36,048 nt of DNA from Atopobiaceae bacterium. GTDB taxonomy: Bacteria; Actinomycetota; Coriobacteriia; Coriobacteriales; Atopobiaceae. The DNA lies in NCBI GenBank assembly GCA_017533825.1, contig JAFWIE010000061.1:1-36048 (forward strand), written 5' to 3'. Of the stretch, positions 24,191 through 31,718 are shown piece after piece; within the stretch, counting starts at the first letter, position 1, and each line of letters begins with the position of its first letter. The notes under the pieces were generated by a model. It saw only the letters and a program-made list of their open reading frames with translations. It was not told the DNA's origin and ran no database searches. The translations under genes and the position numbers were made by a program.

Positions 24191-26593
24191 TCACGGGACG
24201 ACCGTCGCCCTCGCCCGTACGTCATCACACCATTCCTGGAGCTTGCTTCGAGCGTCTCTGTCGATCTCCCGGAGGTGGGCGCACAGGTGACCCTCGCTCA
24301 GCAGGAAGACGAAGCATAGTATATCCCTTGCCGTGCGATGTTTCTCAGTCTCGGAAATCGTGCTGAAGAAGCGCATGTCGGCCATCGCTCGGACTTGCTC
24401 GTCCCGATGGCTTCCCCCGTGGAGCACCAGCCGGTACATGAGGTTGCGGAAGTACGATCGGTATTCCTCCTCAGGGAGCAAATTAAGGACTTGCTCGTTT
24501 GTGGAGGCCGTCTCTATCGAGCACCTGTGTTCGAAGCGGGCGTACGCCTCGAGCATCTGTCGCATCACGTTCCCGATAACAGGCTCGTAGGGGCTGGGTT
24601 GGCCGCATGCGTATTCGTATACGGCTTCTACCAGCTCCGTGTACTCTTGCCGGCTCTTGTACTGGAATCTGTCGACCTGCCCATCCCTTAGCTCGAGCAA
24701 CGTGTACTCCATCGGCTTCGAGAAGCCGCGAGCCTTTACCGAGTCCATCACTTCCTTGAGGGTCTTCTCTAGGTCGAACACCGCTCCAAGGTCGTGGGTC
24801 ATGACGAGCACCCTTGTACGCTCGTTGGAGCAGAGATACCTGCAGAGCTCGAAGTTGAGGAAAGAGTGTATGCCAACCTTGTTCTCAAGGTCGTAGCTCG
24901 ATACGGGGTCGTCGAGCACGATGAGACACTCGTCGCTGTAGGAGCCGGCTTCTTTGCCCTCGAGGATGCTCGTGAAGAAGTAGCTCAGGGCGAGTATGTT
25001 CCTCTCTCCGACGGAGACGTCGCGTGGCCTCACGCTTCTTCCCCGTGATTTTAGTCGGTACTCTCCGTCCCGCAGTTCCACTCGTAGCCGGTCCTCGGAG
25101 AAGAAGATGTAGCTCATGCAGCTGTTGATCGAGTCGACGGCGATGCGTACGTTTCGCTTCTCTGCCTCGAGCGCATCGACGGCCCCTCGCCTATCCTCAT
25201 AGGCCGCCGTCGCCTTCTCGAGTCTCTCGCGCGTGGATTCGAGCTTGTGCTCTTGGGCCTCCATCTGGACGGCGAGGTCGCAGACGTCGTAGTGGGCTAT
25301 GTCGGCGTTGATGCCGAGCAGCTTCTTTTGAATGGCCCGGACGTCCGTTGCCTTCCGGTTGAACTCGACGCGTTCCCTCTCGAGGGACGCGAGGGATGCG
25401 CCTAGCCGTGCACTGAGGGATGTGATTTGTAACGCACCCTCGTCAAGCGGCTCGTATGGATTGTCAATCTTCCTGTTGATGCAATCGTTGCACTTCCGTA
25501 TGGCATGGTTGAGGTCCCCGAGGAGGCTGTTGCAAACGACGAAGCTGCCTAGGCACTCATAGTCGGAAAGGTCCATGTCGACGGCGGCAATCAGGTGTCG
25601 TCGCAATGCGTCTCTATGTTCCTTCACGGCCTTGTTGAGCACCTTGCGTACGCTCTCGACCAAGCCTTGCTTGTAATCTTTGGTCACGGTCTGCAGGCAG
25701 TGCGGGCATCTGGTTACGCCGTCGTTGCCAAAGTCTTCGGCAATGGCGGCGACCCTCTCGCCCTGTCCCTTCTCGACGAGTTCGAGGAGGAATTGCTCGC
25801 GCTCCGATAGCTCGGGCTTTTGCAGCACCTTTCGCAGGAGGTCGGTCACCCTGTCATCGTAATCGTCGTCAAGGTGCGGAAGTGCGGGAACTGCCCTGTC
25901 AATGCTGGCGTTACCTGTCCTGGCGGCGCTCAGCCTCTCCATGCCGTCCCTGAAGTCGACGAGGAGCTCGTCCTTGTGCTTTGACGGACTCAGGCCGATG
26001 AACTGACGGTATGAGTCCTCCCTCACGCTCGTGTTGCGCCTTGCGCCCCTGATCTCCTTGTCCCTGCCCGCCCAGGCTGCGTCACCCTGGAGGGCCGATC
26101 TCATTCGGTCTTGGTAGTAAGCCGGCGACTTGGGGTTGTTTCTGTCGGAGTACTCGATCAACGATTCCTCGAGGTCTTCCATTGCCTCTTTGGCGGAGTC
26201 ACGCTCGTTGATTGCCGCCTCCAGTCTCTCCTCCACGTCTTTCGACTCGCCTAGCATCACGATTGTGTCGAGGTTGTCCTCGCGAAGCTTGACCTTCTCC
26301 TCCACGAAGTCCTCGTCGAACACGAATATGCGGGCCTTCTCGTCGTCGCTAACCGGCACTGTGGCTCCGTTGCTGTCGAGCAGCTCAGCCGAACGGACGG
26401 TGTGAGCGTCCTCGTCTCTCACCTTGCGGAACGCGCGGGCTATCGTGCTCTTTCCCGTTCCGTTCCTTCCGTACAGGAGTGAGGCCTTGACGTATTTGCC
26501 CGGTTTGTTGCCTTGCGTTTCGAATAGGGGGAGGAGTGTGGCGGGAGAGAAGTTCGCTCCGCTAAGTTGAATTGATGTTGCGTCATTGAGCAC
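24191..26593 (-). CDS. AAA_13 ATPase resembling RloC/PrrC anticodon nucleases
   Basis: 800 residues. ASLLYGRNGTGKSTIARAF is Walker A (42-49). FVFDEDFVEEKV follows, typical of AAA_13. A long coiled-coil region (about 105-520) contains CPHC near residue 296, like the zinc hook of RloC. VSVGERNILALSYFF (about 525) is the ABC signature and LIVLDDPVSSYD (about 555) is Walker B. The C-terminus has YRSYFRNLMYRLVLHGGSHR, the end-domain pattern of AAA_13 proteins. RloC and PrrC cut tRNA anticodon loops when phage disables restriction; their nuclease triad R-E-H is not clearly identifiable here, so the nuclease assignment is open. Proximity to two restriction systems fits a back-up role. Confidence 0.75.
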   Translation of the reverse strand: MLNDATSIQLSGANFSPATLLPLFETQGNKPGKYVKASLLYGRNGTGKSTIARAFRKVRDEDAHTVRSAELLDSNGATVPVSDDEKARIFVFDEDFVEEKVKLREDNLDTIVMLGESKDVEERLEAAINERDSAKEAMEDLEESLIEYSDRNNPKSPAYYQDRMRSALQGDAAWAGRDKEIRGARRNTSVREDSYRQFIGLSPSKHKDELLVDFRDGMERLSAARTGNASIDRAVPALPHLDDDYDDRVTDLLRKVLQKPELSEREQFLLELVEKGQGERVAAIAEDFGNDGVTRCPHCLQTVTKDYKQGLVESVRKVLNKAVKEHRDALRRHLIAAVDMDLSDYECLGSFVVCNSLLGDLNHAIRKCNDCINRKIDNPYEPLDEGALQITSLSARLGASLASLERERVEFNRKATDVRAIQKKLLGINADIAHYDVCDLAVQMEAQEHKLESTRERLEKATAAYEDRRGAVDALEAEKRNVRIAVDSINSCMSYIFFSEDRLRVELRDGEYRLKSRGRSVRPRDVSVGERNILALSYFFTSILEGKEAGSYSDECLIVLDDPVSSYDLENKVGIHSFLNFELCRYLCSNERTRVLVMTHDLGAVFDLEKTLKEVMDSVKARGFSKPMEYTLLELRDGQVDRFQYKSRQEYTELVEAVYEYACGQPSPYEPVIGNVMRQMLEAYARFEHRCSIETASTNEQVLNLLPEEEYRSYFRNLMYRLVLHGGSHRDEQVRAMADMRFFSTISETEKHRTARDILCFVFLLSEGHLCAHLREIDRDARSKLQEWCDDVRARATVVP

Positions 26594-26778
26594 GGTGCCT
26601 CCTATGGATGTCTATACGACGTTCGCCGGGAGCCTGATGCATTTGGGTTGTAGGGCACGTAGAGCGCACACGAAATAGTGTACCAGCAAGGTAGACGCAA
26701 TAAGTTGGGGCGGACGCGTGGGATAGTCGGTAGTCACGGTCGGCAAGGATGGAGCTGCAGGCGCGCCTTCGTCAGTCG

Positions 26779-26835
26779 ATTTGCCCACCCTACCCACATG
26801 AGCTGTCCTATGTGAGTAGGGTGGGTAAGTCAAAT
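26779..26835 (-). terminator. Long imperfect hairpin after the conjugation genes
   Basis: ATTTGCCCACCCTACCCACA (26779-26798) pairs with TGTGAGTAGGGTGGGTAA and CAAAT (26811-26835) with few mismatches and a loop of about ten bases. It lies between the convergent ends of nothing on the left and the minus-strand conjugation genes on the right, so it most likely ends that transcription unit. No T-run is present. Confidence 0.45.
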
Positions 26836-26852
26836 GAGGGGGGGCGAGTTGA

Positions 26853-26875
26853 ATAAGCTGGATGAGCCAGCTTAT
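26853..26875 (-). terminator. Stem-loop overlapping the VirB6-fragment stop
   Basis: ATAAGCTGG (26853-26861) and CCAGCTTAT (26867-26875) form a perfect 9-base stem with a 5-base loop. The minus-strand stop TAA of the VirB6 fragment lies inside the stem. Confidence 0.5.
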
Positions 26876-27310
26876 CCCCCTAGCGCGTCGCGCGCCCAGC
26901 CGCCGCACTTCACGGTGAGGATGATCTCTAGGATGCATGCCGCAGTGATGGAGAGGATCATCTCGCCGTCGCCGCCCATCACGAAGCTCGTGGCGATGGA
27001 CATCTGCAGCAGCGTGGGGAAGAGCTTTACCACGAAGCTTAGCGCTGCGTAGCCGAGCACGAGCGCCGCGTAGTTGCGCAGGAAGCCGACGCCCATCTGC
27101 CTCGTCTCGTCTATGCCCAGAAGCGCCAGCGGTATGGGGCTCATCGTCGCCATGAAGTACAGCTGCATGCCGCGTCCCCACACGACGACCATGGAGATGA
27201 TCGTCGCGACGTCCACGAGCATGGAGCATATGAGTGCCGAGACGAGCATGGGCAGAAGGACCGCGAGCCCGTTCTTGTCGTCGATGTTCATCGAGGAGAC
27301 GTGGGTGGCC
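26872..27310 (-). pseudogene. VirB6/TrbL-like conjugation membrane protein, C-terminal fragment
   Basis: From about ATG 27291 the frame encodes NIDDKNGLAVLLPMLVSALI, then MVVVWGRGMQLYFMATMSPI, LGYAALSFVVKLFPTLLQMS and SITAACILEIILTVKCGGWA. These are the last transmembrane helices and conserved MSPIPLALLG segment of VirB6-like channel proteins of Gram-positive ICEs. Full-length proteins are two to three times longer. Upstream the frame has SEPATHVSS and is then lost, and coding switches to the PrgI-like frame. The fragment therefore comes from a deletion that joined two conjugation genes. It would not assemble a channel. Confidence 0.65.
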
Positions 27311-28225
27311 GGCTCCGAGCCCCACGAGCGTGGTGACGGTCGAGGTGGCGCCTTGGGAGAGCTCGCGGTCGCGCTCCTTGAGCTGCCTCGATATCGACTT
27401 GTAGCGCTGGCGCTCGACCTTGGTGGCCTGCCTGTGCTCCCTGCCTGCGTCCTTGGCCTTTCGCCGGGCCTCCTTGAGGTCGTGCTTGAAGGCGCGCTTC
27501 GCCGCCCTTCGCTCCCCAGGCGATGTGGGTCGCTTGGGCCCCTCCGGTGTGGTGGGGAAGGCGTCGAGCAGCGTGGGGAAGGCCGAGCTCTGCCGCATGT
27601 CGGCGATCACCTCGGCGTCGGTGCGCGGGTCGGCGGGTGGTGTGGTCGGGGTGGCGGCGGAAAGCCCGATGCCGCAGTCCGCCTGCGCGTCTGCCTTGGT
27701 TGCCGTGGGCTCGATGCTATCGGCTGCAGTGCCGGTGTCCTCGTGCACGGGGCTGGTTGGCGCGGGGGCCTCTGTTGAGGTGATGGTCTCCCGCGTGGCG
27801 CTACTCTGCGGGCGGTCGGGTTCCCAGAGCTCGATGCCCCTCTGCCTCTTGGTGAACGCCTGGTATTCCCTCGACGTGGCATATGCCCTCCTCTCGTTGT
27901 CGTCGTATGCGGCCGTGACGCGGTTGCGCGTCTCGTGGGCGAGCCTCGACGCGCCCAGGTGCTGCCTGACGAAGAGCGGCAGCCACGTCTCCGGGCGCAT
28001 CCCGTCGGGCTCCCAGAACCCGAGCGCCCACAGCGGTATGGTCGAGGCGTAGATGAGGATGCTGACCTCCTCGTAGGGCAGCCCCAGCACCCAGGTGAGG
28101 TAGCCGCCCACGGCGAGGCCGCAGGCGAGCGCCAGCGCCGAGCACACGAGCGCCCGGGCGCTGAGCCCGCCCACGACCTTCGCGCGAGAGCGGGTGAGGT
28201 CCTTGTGGATCTCGGCCGACAGCAT
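27300..28225 (-). pseudogene. PrgI-family conjugation protein with abnormal C-terminal extension
   Basis: ATG 28225 starts 3 bases after the Maff2 stop. Residues 1-110 (SAEIHKDLTRSRAKVVGGLS, LVCSALALACGLAVGGYLTW, ILIYASTIPLWALGFWEPDG, TWLPLFVRQHLG) are a PrgI-family protein with two membrane helices and the FWEPDG motif. PrgI proteins are small partners of the VirB4 ATPase in type IV secretion. The frame continues past the usual end through a Pro/Thr-rich linker and a strongly charged helix (EARRKAKDAGREHRQATKVE) and then overlaps the VirB6 fragment out of phase. The charged helix must derive from another gene. VirB4, which normally follows PrgI, is absent, consistent with an internal deletion. 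Confidence 0.6.
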
Positions 28226-28227
28226 GG

Positions 28228-28611
28228 CTAGCCGGCGAGGTTGGTGTCGAACGTGCGGAAGTAGGCGCCCGCGCCCACGATCACCATGCCGCCGACGATC
28301 ATGGCGAGCGCGCCCGAGAGCTGGCCGCCCCCGCCCTGGGTGCCGTCCTTGAGGGACGGGCCCAGGTTCACGAGCCCCATCACCACGAGGATGCCGCCGA
28401 GCAGGATCACGCCGTTCGCGAGCATGTTGAGCACGTTGGTGAGCGTGCCGGAGACGTCCATGGCGGCGTAGGCCGTCCGTGGCATGAGGCCGAGGGCCGC
28501 CGAGAGGGTTCCGGCGAACGCGAGGCAGGCGTCGCCCGCGCGCTGGCGCATGTCCCGCGTGGGCTTGCCCTCCGTGGTGGTTTCTGGTGCGAGTCCGATG
28601 GTCGTTTCCAT
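28228..28611 (-). CDS. Maff2-family conjugative element membrane protein
   Basis: 127 residues from ATG 28611. The C-terminal half has AMDVSGTLTNVLNMLANGVI, LLGGILVVMGLVNLGPSLKD, then GTQGGGGQLSGALAMIVGGM and IVGAGAYF: two hydrophobic helices separated by the LKDGTQGGGGQLSGALAMI segment that defines Maff2-type proteins. The N-terminal 45 residues form a cleavable or uncleaved leader with one hydrophobic stretch (AFAGTLSAALGLMPRTAYA). The family is a small pilin-like (VirB2/TrbC-like) component of ICE secretion systems. It sits between VirD4 and PrgI in the usual order and looks intact. Confidence 0.8.
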   Translation of the reverse strand: METTIGLAPETTTEGKPTRDMRQRAGDACLAFAGTLSAALGLMPRTAYAAMDVSGTLTNVLNMLANGVILLGGILVVMGLVNLGPSLKDGTQGGGGQLSGALAMIVGGMVIVGAGAYFRTFDTNLAG

Positions 28612-28690
28612 CCTTGGTTCCTTTCCGTCGCGGGGGGTGGAGATTCCCCCTCGCCACACGCGCAACGACGGCGCGTGCGGCACATGTGTG

Positions 28691-28846
28691 CTACCATTTC
28701 GTGCCAGAGGCGAGCCTTCTGGCCCGTCCTTTTCGTCGCTCCGCCCGTGGTCGGGACGTCGGCATGGAGATCCGCGCAAGCGGTGCCGGCTCCTCTGGTG
28801 GCCATGGGCGGCCTTTTCCCTCCTGCGGCGGCATTGCCAGGTCCAT
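28691..28846 (-). CDS. Small unknown ORF between VirD4 and Maff2
   Basis: 51 residues from ATG 28846, with GGGAGG seven bases upstream and starting 12 bases after the VirD4 stop. It begins MDLAMPPQEGKGRPWPPEEP and ends in a basic stretch (RAERRKGRARRLASGTKW). The close spacing and good ribosome-binding site argue that it is translated with VirD4. I do not recognise a family. Coding evidence beyond position is weak. Confidence 0.45.
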   Translation of the reverse strand: MDLAMPPQEGKGRPWPPEEPAPLARISMPTSRPRAERRKGRARRLASGTKW

Positions 28847-28858
28847 CGGCGCACCTCC

Positions 28859-30514
28859 CTACCCAAAGAGCTCGAGTGCGGCCGACGCCTCCTGCGGCCC
28901 GAGCGTCGAGCGCACGTCGGCCTCGACGAGCCACTCCGCCGTCTCGGCCGCGTCGAGGTCCCTGAGCGTCAGCCCTCCGTCGTCGGTCGCGCCAGCGGCC
29001 CTTCTCGCCGACCTCTCGGCGACGGCGAGCCGCACGCGTGCGCTCTCGGCATGGGCCTCCAGGAAGCGGGTCCTCGCGCGGGCGACGTGGTCGTCCGTGC
29101 CGCTTTCCTGCGCTTCCGCCATCTCGTGCAGTGCCAGCCGGTACTGGCGCACGGCGAGCTGGCGTGCGCGTCGTGCGGGCACGACGGCGTCGAAGTGGGT
29201 GGACTCCCAGCTTGCGAGGTCGTCTCCCATGGGACGGCCCGCACGCTTCCAGGCGAGGTAGTCGAAGGCGCGCTCGGGCTCCATGCCCATGTAGGCGGGG
29301 CCGTAGTTGCGGTGCTCCCACACGAGGCTCTTGTCGTCCACTATGGGCTGCTTGTCGCCGATGAGCACGAGCGCCTTGGTGGCGGGCAGCGTCGAGACCT
29401 CGTTGGGGTCGTAGACGTCGCGTGCGAGCGAGTTGCGCTGGCGGGTGCTCGCGGCTCCGATCCCCGAGCCCTGGCGCGACCAGTCGTACTTGTAGACGGT
29501 CTCCTTGCCGGTCTCCTCGCTGATCTGCTTGGTGGTGGCGAAGTCGCGCCCGCCCCCGAGGTAGACGGTTGTGGCGCAGTTGCCGCGTATGGTCGCCGCG
29601 CCCTCCTTGCCGTAGACCTCCTCGAGCTGGCTGGCGTTCTGCAGCATGATGGCGACGTCGATGTTGCGGCTGCGCACCACGGCGATGGTCTGGACGAACG
29701 AGCCGATCTTGCCGATGTTCTTGAACTCGTCGAATACGAGGGAGACCGGCCTTGGCAGCTTGCCCGAGTTGCGGGTGTCGGCCGTGGACATGGGAAGGTA
29801 GATGGCCTGCCGCATCATGATCGAGAGCAGGGCGTTGAGGTTGTCGTTGAAGTCCGAGCTCACGACGAAGATGACGCGCGGCCGGAGCGTGCGTCCCCAC
29901 TCGTCCTCAACCTGGCCCAGGCGCTCGGGGTGGATCTCGTCGCGCCCGTCGCCGGCCGCGAGGAGCCGCAGCACGTCGGGCGTGGAGAGGTAGGCGAGGC
30001 GCGTGTGGCTGCTGGTCACGAAGGACTTCGGCGTCTTGCCGGTGCCGTGTCGGAACTCGTGCCAGACCCTCAGCGCCTCGCCGTTGTCCCAGATGGGGTC
30101 AGAGCTCTCGCGCCCGTTGTTCGTGTTCTTCACGAGGCAGGTGGCGAAGTCGGCCACCTCGCGGTAGTTCCTGACGTTCGCCAGCGGGTTGTAGCGGTCG
30201 CTCATCCCCATGTCCACGGTGTTGAAGACGTTGACGTCGATGCCTGCGGCGACGAGAGCGTGGCCGCAGGTGGCGAGCGTCGTTCCCTTGGGGTCGACGA
30301 CGACCATGTCGCGGTCGGCCCGAAGCTGCAGGGGGCTGGGCATCACGAAGCCGGTGGTCTTGTTCGCGTCGGTGCCGCCGAGCACGCAGACGTTGCGCGC
30401 GGTGATCTTCTCGCGGACGTTCGCGTTGGGGCGGATGGCGATGCCAAGGCTCTTGGTGAGCACGATGTTGTTGTCGGGGTTGCGGGTGTCCTTGTATGCC
30501 ATGCCCTCGCGCAC
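28859..30514 (-). pseudogene. VirD4/TraG coupling protein, N-terminally truncated
   Basis: 551 residues in the open frame. NPDNNIVLTKSLGIAI, the phosphate-loop strand VCVLGGTDANKTTGF, MVVVDPKGTTLATCG, PVSLVFDEFKNIGKIGSFVQ (Walker B), MLQNASQLEEVYGKEGAATI and RGNCATTVYLGGG follow the order of VirD4-like coupling ATPases of Gram-positive ICEs. Two oddities stand out. The first 100-150 residues, including the membrane helices, are missing, because the frame starts exactly where it meets the truncated endolysin (about 30515). And the Walker A reads GGTDANKT where relatives have GGSGSGKT, losing the glycine before lysine. Coupling proteins feed relaxase-DNA to the secretion channel; this one could not be anchored. 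Confidence 0.75.
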
Positions 30515-31091
30515 GGTGCCGCGCCCCGAAGTCCCAGCCGTCGGTCCAGGGCTCCCATGGCATGCGCTCGCTCGACGCTCGCGCCTTCTCGCTACAATCG
30601 CCCCACTGGGGCGATTGCTTGACGCTCGAAGCCTCGTAGTTCGGGTACTGCGCCACCCACAGAGGGTACGCCTTGGCCACTGCCGCCCAGTCGAAGGAGA
30701 AGAGCACGCTCTTGCTCGTGTAGATGCCGGGCGTGACTCCGGTTTTCGCCTTGACCCGGTCTAGCCACGTCTTCGACCAGGCCACGCCCAGGTCCAGCGC
30801 GTCCGCCTCCCAGTCCAGGAACGGGATCGCCTTGCCGATATAGGGCTTGAAGGCAGAAATGAAGTGGTCCGCCTCGGCCTCGGCCGAGCCCTCGTACCCA
30901 CGGTCGCGCGCGTAGTGGTAGCAGCCCAGCAGCTTCCCGGCCGCCAGCCTCTCGTCGGCGTGCCGGCGGAAGCACTCGTTTGAGTACCCCGCGCCACCGG
31001 TCGCCTTCACGATCACGAAGTCGCAGGTGCCCATGGCCGAGACGACCAGGTCGTCCTGCCAGGAGCTGATGTCGATGCCGTTAAGCCCCAC
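30515..31091 (-). pseudogene. GH25 lysozyme (phage endolysin), C-terminally truncated
   Basis: From GTG 31091 the frame gives GLNGIDISSWQDD, FVIVKATGGAGYSNECF, KLLGCYHYARD, AIPFLDWEADALDLG with the catalytic DxE, VTPGIYTSKSVLFSFDW, PLWVAQYPNYEASSVKQS and MPWEPWTDGWDFGA. This is nearly a full GH25 (Cpl-1-like) muramidase. The last strand, usually about 25-30 residues, and any wall-binding domain are missing: at about 30520 the sequence passes out of frame into VirD4. Earlier in-frame GTG at 31100 is also possible. The start overlaps the holin stop. A 56-base palindromic element (30581-30636) lies inside the coding region. Confidence 0.75.
30581..30636 (+). repeat. Palindromic element, copy A
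   Basis: The element starts GCGCCTTCTCGCTAC, continues with a perfect 10-base stem (CAATCGCCCC at 30595-30604 and GGGGCGATTG at 30608-30617, loop ACT), and ends ACGCTCGAAGCCTCG. Both flanks recur in copy B, but the stem sequence differs. It lies within the endolysin coding sequence on the opposite strand. Confidence 0.7.
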
Positions 31092-31406
31092 GGACCTCAC
31101 CCCTCGGGATCTCCGGCTTGTCGCCGTCTCCGCCGAGCGCGGCCATGATCGGGCTCAGCACCGCCATCACCAGCGCCACCACGAGCCCGCGCATGCTCGG
31201 GCCGAGCACGCACCAGCCCATGATCAGGTCGAGGCTTCGAGCGTTAGGCGAGCGTGCCCTCTGGCACGTTCGTAGCGAGAAGGCGCGGGCTTCGAGCCCG
31301 CGCTCGCATAGGCCAAGCTCCAAAGCGATCACCACGCCGAGGACCCCTGCACGATCGTGCGCAGGAGCCTCCACTGCCAGTCGTTGCTTGCCAGGAACTC
31401 GCTCAT
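31081..31406 (-). pseudogene. Phage holin-like protein, frameshifted and carrying a palindromic insert
   Basis: ATG 31406 opens MSEFLASNDWQWRLLRTIVQ and then hits a stop. One base out of phase coding continues VLGVVIA, and later LDLIMGWCVLGPSMRGLVVA followed by LVMAVLSPIMAALGG to TAA 31081. Adding one G to the GGGG run near 31346 would join the two frames. Between VVIA and LDLIMG lie about 84 bases (28 codons, no frame change) holding palindromic element B and a second hairpin. Two hydrophobic helices, small size and a position just before a GH25 endolysin identify a holin-like protein. The homopolymer shift could be a sequencing error; the insert is not. Confidence 0.6.
31230..31286 (-). repeat. 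Palindromic element, copy B
   Basis: On the minus strand it starts GCGCCTTCTCGCTACG, has a 9-base stem including one G-U pair (GAACGTGCC / GGCACGCTC, loop AGAG) and ends ACGCTCGAAGCCTCG. The flanks match copy A; the stem differs but still pairs. A second perfect hairpin (GCGCGGGCT, loop TCG, AGCCCGCGC) adjoins at 31283-31303. Confidence 0.7.
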
Positions 31407-31407
31407 G

Positions 31408-31626
31408 TCAGCCCGCCTTTCCCTTCAAGGACTCGATGTCGTGCCTCGCGACAGCCATGCCCTGCTCGAGCTTGTAGGTGCGCTCCAGGACCTGGTTGTG
31501 CTTCTCGACCTTTGCCGTGAGGGCGTCCAGCTTGACCTCCATGACGGCCCTGCTCTTAGAGTTGGAGAGGATCACGCCGACCAGCGTGACCACCCCCGTG
31601 ATGCACGCGACGATGATTGACTCCAT
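31408..31626 (-). CDS. Small phage lysis-cassette membrane protein with coiled coil
   Basis: 72 residues from ATG 31626; an earlier in-frame start at 31671 would lie before a hairpin. One N-terminal transmembrane helix (SIIVACITGVVTLVGVIL) is followed by a charged helix with heptad character (MEVKLDALTAKVEKHNQVLE). This is the layout of XhlA/BhlA-like proteins found beside holins. It ends one base before the holin ATG and lies in the order small membrane protein, holin, endolysin. Its ribosome-binding site is inside a hairpin, listed separately. Confidence 0.7.
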   Translation of the reverse strand: MESIIVACITGVVTLVGVILSNSKSRAVMEVKLDALTAKVEKHNQVLERTYKLEQGMAVARHDIESLKGKAG

Positions 31627-31633
31627 AAAGAAC

Positions 31634-31670
31634 TGCCTCCCGAGATCGCGTTGTCCGTCCTCGGGAGGCA
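31634..31670 (-). promoter_or_regulatory. Hairpin that can hide the ribosome-binding site of the lysis cassette
   Basis: TGCCTCCCGAG (31634-31644) and CTCGGGAGGCA (31660-31670) pair perfectly over 11 bases with a 15-base loop. On the minus-strand transcript the arm nearest the gene carries GGGAGG, nine bases before ATG 31626. Folding would block ribosome access. It could also act as a terminator, but no U-run follows. Confidence 0.6.
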
Positions 31671-31718
31671 TCGTCCTATGGCGTCACAGACTCGCCCTGG
31701 TTCCGAGCGAGGCGGTAG

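Noticed and set aside
26612..28657. 681-residue minus-strand open frame read as one protein
   Set aside because: Only the part from 28225 to about 27310 is coding-like (PrgI plus a charged helix). The rest is out of phase with Maff2 at one end and the VirB6 fragment at the other.
28484..30622. 712-residue plus-strand open frame opposite VirD4 and Maff2
   Set aside because: It is antisense to two recognisable genes, rich in Arg/Val/Gly/His as expected from GC-rich third positions, and shows no family motif.
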